Source: Acidobacteriota bacterium (lineage in GTDB: Bacteria; Acidobacteriota; Vicinamibacteria; Vicinamibacterales; CAVVIG01). Taken from it: DNA of 16,202 nucleotides. The stretch covers positions 1 through 16,202 of the forward strand of contig QHWF01000206.1 in assembly GCA_003222455.1 (NCBI GenBank). Direction: 5' to 3'. The notes beneath the pieces were generated by a model, which was given only the letters and a program-made list of their open reading frames with translations, was not told the origin of the DNA and did not search any database. Shown here in pieces: positions 14,193-16,202 of the stretch (position 1 is the first letter of the stretch; every line of letters starts with the position of its first letter). The position numbers were made by a program, and so were the translations under genes.

Positions 14193-14353
14193 CAGCCAGA
14201 ACCCCGCGGACCGCCGTATCTGTTCTTTGCGGCCTTCGCGGTCTTCGCGGTCCACCGTCACAGTTAGTCGGACACGCTCCTGGCCCGCGCAGAGCGCTGC
14301 CATCGGGCAGGGCGGCGATCGTCCGCCGATGTTACCATTGACACGCGCGTCCG
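14193..14353. other. Intergenic region after dnaE2
   Basis: No gene is supported. It holds TTGCGGCCTTCGCGGTCTTC followed by GCGGTCC (about 14226-14252), a tandem TTCGCGGTC-type repeat of another short-unit class. No clear terminator or promoter is seen. A TGA at 14339 closes the frame of the next gene directly upstream of its ATG. Confidence 0.5.
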
Positions 14354-14698
14354 ATGTTCCACTACCTCGCAGGACCGGTCACCGGCTCGTCTGGCTTTGC
14401 GCAGACCTTTGCGGCTCGAGGAACGTCGGATCACCAGGGACGCTCGTTGTGGCAACTCGATTTGTCGGTCCGGCTCATGCGCTATCCGTGCAGTTACATG
14501 ATCTATTCGGACGCATTCGATGGGCTGCCGGCAGAGGCTCGCGATGCCATTTATCGACGGCTGTGGCAGATTCTGTCGGGCGCGGACACCGACGCGAATT
14601 ATGCGCGCCTCGGTGGCGGTGACCGCCGCGCCGTTATCGAAATCCTTCGCGAGACGAAGAAGAACCTGCCAGATTATTTCCAGCCGGCAGCGCACTGA
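14354..14698 (+). CDS. Orphan 114-residue protein, probable C-terminal remnant
   Basis: A short protein with the conserved-looking core SLWQLDLSVRLMRYPCSYMIY and then DAFDGLPAEARDAIYRRLWQ. I recall this as resembling the C-terminal end of longer hypothetical proteins in related genomes, but cannot name the family. There is no signal peptide, membrane segment or known motif. A stop lies 12 nt before the ATG and no ribosome site is visible. Either it is a free-standing small protein or a gene that has lost its 5' part, perhaps when the repeats accumulated beside it. The start is the first ATG in the frame. Confidence 0.5.
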   Translation: MFHYLAGPVTGSSGFAQTFAARGTSDHQGRSLWQLDLSVRLMRYPCSYMIYSDAFDGLPAEARDAIYRRLWQILSGADTDANYARLGGGDRRAVIEILRETKKNLPDYFQPAAH

Positions 14699-14730
14699 AA
14701 CCTTCGGCTTGAACAGCGATGTGCTAAATC

Positions 14731-14840
14731 CGTAGTGCAGGCGTTCAGGGCCTGTGAAAAAATCGCCTCACATGTAGTGCAGACCTTCAGGTCTGCGCGA
14801 CATGGCAGGCCTGAAGGCCTGCACTACGACGATTTTTCAC
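14731..14840. repeat. REPIN-like element: three GTAGTGCAGG hairpins
   Basis: Copy 1 is GTAGTGCAGGC...GGCCTG (14732-14753). Copy 2 has an 8-bp stem GCAGACCT/AGGTCTGC (14779-14786, 14789-14796). Copy 3, in the opposite orientation, has GCAGGCCT/AGGCCTGC (14805-14812, 14815-14822) and ends CACTAC. Outer arms GTGAAAAAATCG (14754-14765) and CGATTTTTCAC (14830-14840) make the whole an inverted pair. This is the layout of REP doublets (REPINs). Confidence 0.88.
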
Positions 14841-14909
14841 ACCCTTGAGGGGCAAGACCGACGACGCCGCCGACATGATTTGACCAACTCTGAGCAGAAG
14901 GACGTTGCC

Positions 14910-15299
14910 ATGCGAATGATGCTGATCGGGTTTCTCGTGACGGCCGGCGCGGCAATGATCGCCGCGCCCGAACAGACGGCGCGGCCAGGACAGATGACCG
15001 AAGCCCGCGTGTGGGTCGAGAACCGTCACTCGTCGGAGGCCATTCCCATCGACTTGCGTGCGGTGAACGTCGAACACCCGATCCGCGTGGAAGTCGCCAA
15101 TGGTGAGCCGGGCTTCAGCTCGAATCCGGTGAACGTGCGCCTCGCCCGACAGGTGTGGGAGTACAAAACAATTGTCGTGGATTCGGGCGCCGATGCCGTC
15201 AGGGCACTCAGCAGCGAAGGGCTGGCCGGCTGGGAAACAACCGGCGTCTCCTTCGCCAGTCAAGACAGGACAATGCTGTTGCTGAAGCGACTCAGGTGA
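14910..15299 (+). CDS. Small secreted DUF4177-like protein
   Basis: A 129-residue protein of unknown function. Residues 1-20 are a signal peptide (MRMMLIGFLVTAGAAMIAAP). A polar middle (22-80) is followed by a C-terminal segment (about 83-127: WEYKTIVVDSGADAVRALSS, EGLAGWETTGVSF, LLLKR) that matches the DUF4177 pattern of a short alpha/beta domain. AAGGA (about 14898-14902), 7 nt before the ATG, supports this start. The frame also opens at 14802, but that part is translated from the REPIN-like repeat (MAGLKACTTT), a well-known annotation artefact. Confidence 0.75.
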   Translation: MRMMLIGFLVTAGAAMIAAPEQTARPGQMTEARVWVENRHSSEAIPIDLRAVNVEHPIRVEVANGEPGFSSNPVNVRLARQVWEYKTIVVDSGADAVRALSSEGLAGWETTGVSFASQDRTMLLLKRLR

Positions 15300-15633
15300 G
15301 CGGCCGGCATGCGTTGCAGTGAAGAATTGTGAAAAGAATCGCCACACTCGAGGCTTTCAGACACCAGAATTTACAGAAAAGACACAAGCCGTACGAATTT
15401 TCCACTGTGTAGACATCTTCTAAGCCGACGTCCGTGCGATTGAGGCAAATTTTCGGCTTTAGAAGCTGTCTTAGTTTGCGGCCCGAAGGGCCTTCGGCTC
15501 TTCGAGGCTCCGGGTCCTCCCGAGCACCGTCGAGGGACGGGGGTGAAGGCGACGATCACGACGGCCGATACAGTAGGATGTCCCCCTCTTGCTCTTTGCG
15601 ACCCGGCATGAATTCTGAAAGTCGAATCTACTG
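15300..15633. other. Intergenic region before the PHP gene
   Basis: No gene is supported. It contains a copy of the CCCTTCG-type element at about 15500-15541, and a possible 8-codon leader ORF at 15608-15634 whose TGA overlaps the next gene's ATG. No clear promoter is seen; 15546-15600 is poor in recognisable signals. Confidence 0.5.
15500..15541 (+). repeat. CCCTTCG-type element, intergenic copy
   Basis: CTTCGAGGCTCCGGGTCCTC followed by CCGAGCACCGTCGAGGGACGG aligns with the inner part of copy B read on the minus strand (about 13555-13602). That shows the element of dnaE2 also lives between genes. Confidence 0.8.
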
Positions 15634-15634
15634 A
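15608..15634 (+). other. Possible leader ORF with overlapping stop
   Basis: ATG AAT TCT GAA AGT CGA ATC TAC TGA, with the TGA sharing its A with the next ATG. CTGAAAGTCGA occurs in both ORFs (15614-15624 and 15637-15647), so the layout may have come from a local duplication. A translated leader is possible but not shown. Confidence 0.3.
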
Positions 15635-16202
15635 TGCTGAAAGTCGAGTTGCACTCCCACACGGCCGACGACCCCCACGATTCAATTCCTCATTCGGCGA
15701 CCGACCTTATTGACGAAGCCGTGGCGCTCGGATACGACGCGCTCGCTATCACGTTGCACGATCGGCAATTAGAGATCAACGAGCTTCGCCCGTATGCCGC
15801 CGAACGGGGGCTCGTGCTGATCCCCGGCATCGAGCGGACCATCCAAGGCAAGCACGTCCTGCTGCTCAATTACGAAACTGGCGCCGAGGACGTCCGCACG
15901 TTCGCCGATCTCGCGCGATTGAAGCAGCGCGGCCGTGGCCTGGTCGTGGCGCCACACCCGTTCTTTCCGTCTCAAAGCTGTCTCTGGACGTACCTCGATC
16001 GATATAAGGATCTTTTTGATGCCGTCGAGTGCAACGCCATGTTCACCCGGCTGGCCGACTTCAATCGGCCTGCCAGGCGCTGGGCTCGGCGTGAGGGCAA
16101 GCCATTAGTTGGCAACGGCGACATCCACCGGCTGCGCCAACTGGGCACCACCTACTCGCTGGTCGATGCGGACCGGGAGCCCGACGCCATCTGCGAGGCG
16201 AT
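15634..16202 (+). CDS. PHP-domain hydrolase, truncated by the window edge
   Basis: The frame is open for 189 codons with no stop before the edge. It shows the motifs of a PHP (polymerase and histidinol phosphatase) domain: ELHSHTADD (5-13) with His7/His9, ITLHDR (about 45-50) giving a metal-binding His-Asp, PGIERTI (about 71-77) with the bridging Glu, APHPFF with an active-site His, and GNGDIHRL near the end. Such proteins are metal-dependent phosphoesterases or amidohydrolase-like enzymes; the substrate is unknown. All ligand positions look intact, unlike in the PHP domain of DnaE2 nearby. The ATG at 15634 overlaps the stop of a short upstream ORF. Confidence 0.85.
   Translation, partial: MLKVELHSHTADDPHDSIPHSATDLIDEAVALGYDALAITLHDRQLEINELRPYAAERGLVLIPGIERTIQGKHVLLLNYETGAEDVRTFADLARLKQRGRGLVVAPHPFFPSQSCLWTYLDRYKDLFDAVECNAMFTRLADFNRPARRWARREGKPLVGNGDIHRLRQLGTTYSLVDADREPDAICEA

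Noticed and set aside
14227..14622. 131-codon frame overlapping the 114-residue gene
   Set aside because: Its N-terminus is translated repeat and its C-terminus is the other frame of the better-supported small gene.
14802..14909. Longer N-terminus (MAGLKACTTT...) for the DUF4177-like protein
   Set aside because: It is translation of the REPIN-like repeat; the ATG at 14910 has a Shine-Dalgarno and a signal peptide.

Overview
The window is high-GC bacterial chromosome with 11 protein-coding loci. Gene content (PhoR/PhoB-type two-component pair, imuA-imuB-dnaE2 mutasome cassette, Gly-zipper and DsbD-N-like exported proteins) and the many short-unit repeats between genes suggest an Acidobacteriota genome, probably of the Vicinamibacterales type. 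That assignment is inference from recall; there is no rRNA gene here to test it.

Layout. 1-270: repeat-rich intergenic DNA with no supported gene. 271-2747 (minus): sensor kinase and its PhoB-like regulator, overlapping by one base. 2896-3949 (plus): a membrane-anchored Gly-zipper protein and a secreted DsbD-N-like protein. 4119-4814 (minus): NicO/UreH-like nickel/cobalt transporter. 4923-5885 (minus): exported CE4 polysaccharide deacetylase. 6110-7330 (minus): MFS_3 exporter. 7632-14192 (plus): imuA-imuB-dnaE2. 14354-14698: 114-residue orphan that looks like the C-terminal end of a larger protein. 14910-15299: small secreted DUF4177-like protein. 15634 to the right edge: PHP-domain hydrolase, truncated by the window.

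The mutasome cassette is the core of the window. ImuA (RecA-like), ImuB (catalytically dead Y-family polymerase) and DnaE2 (error-prone C-family polymerase) normally act together in damage-induced translesion synthesis. A clear sigma70-type promoter with a palindrome over its -35 box precedes imuA, and the genes are closely spaced.

The striking feature is that this cassette is full of repeat insertions inside coding sequence: heptamer repeats in imuA, two or three insertions in imuB (one ends with the conserved C-terminus out of frame), and at least four in dnaE2, including two opposite-facing copies of a composite element that flank an embedded C4 zinc-ribbon. DnaE2 is about 1302 residues against roughly 1050-1100 for the family. 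The other genes in the window show no such insertions, although the same repeat classes lie between them.

At least five repeat classes are present: long CACGAAG-type inverted repeats (3 copies), heptanucleotide tandem repeats, REPIN-like TGTAGTGCAGG hairpins, CCCTTCGACAGGCTCAGGGTC-type elements (4 copies), and GGGCAGGT-type G-rich/C-rich tracts. Several genes also have a -10-like hexamer only 6-14 nt before the ATG and no Shine-Dalgarno, which suggests leaderless or very short-leader transcripts.
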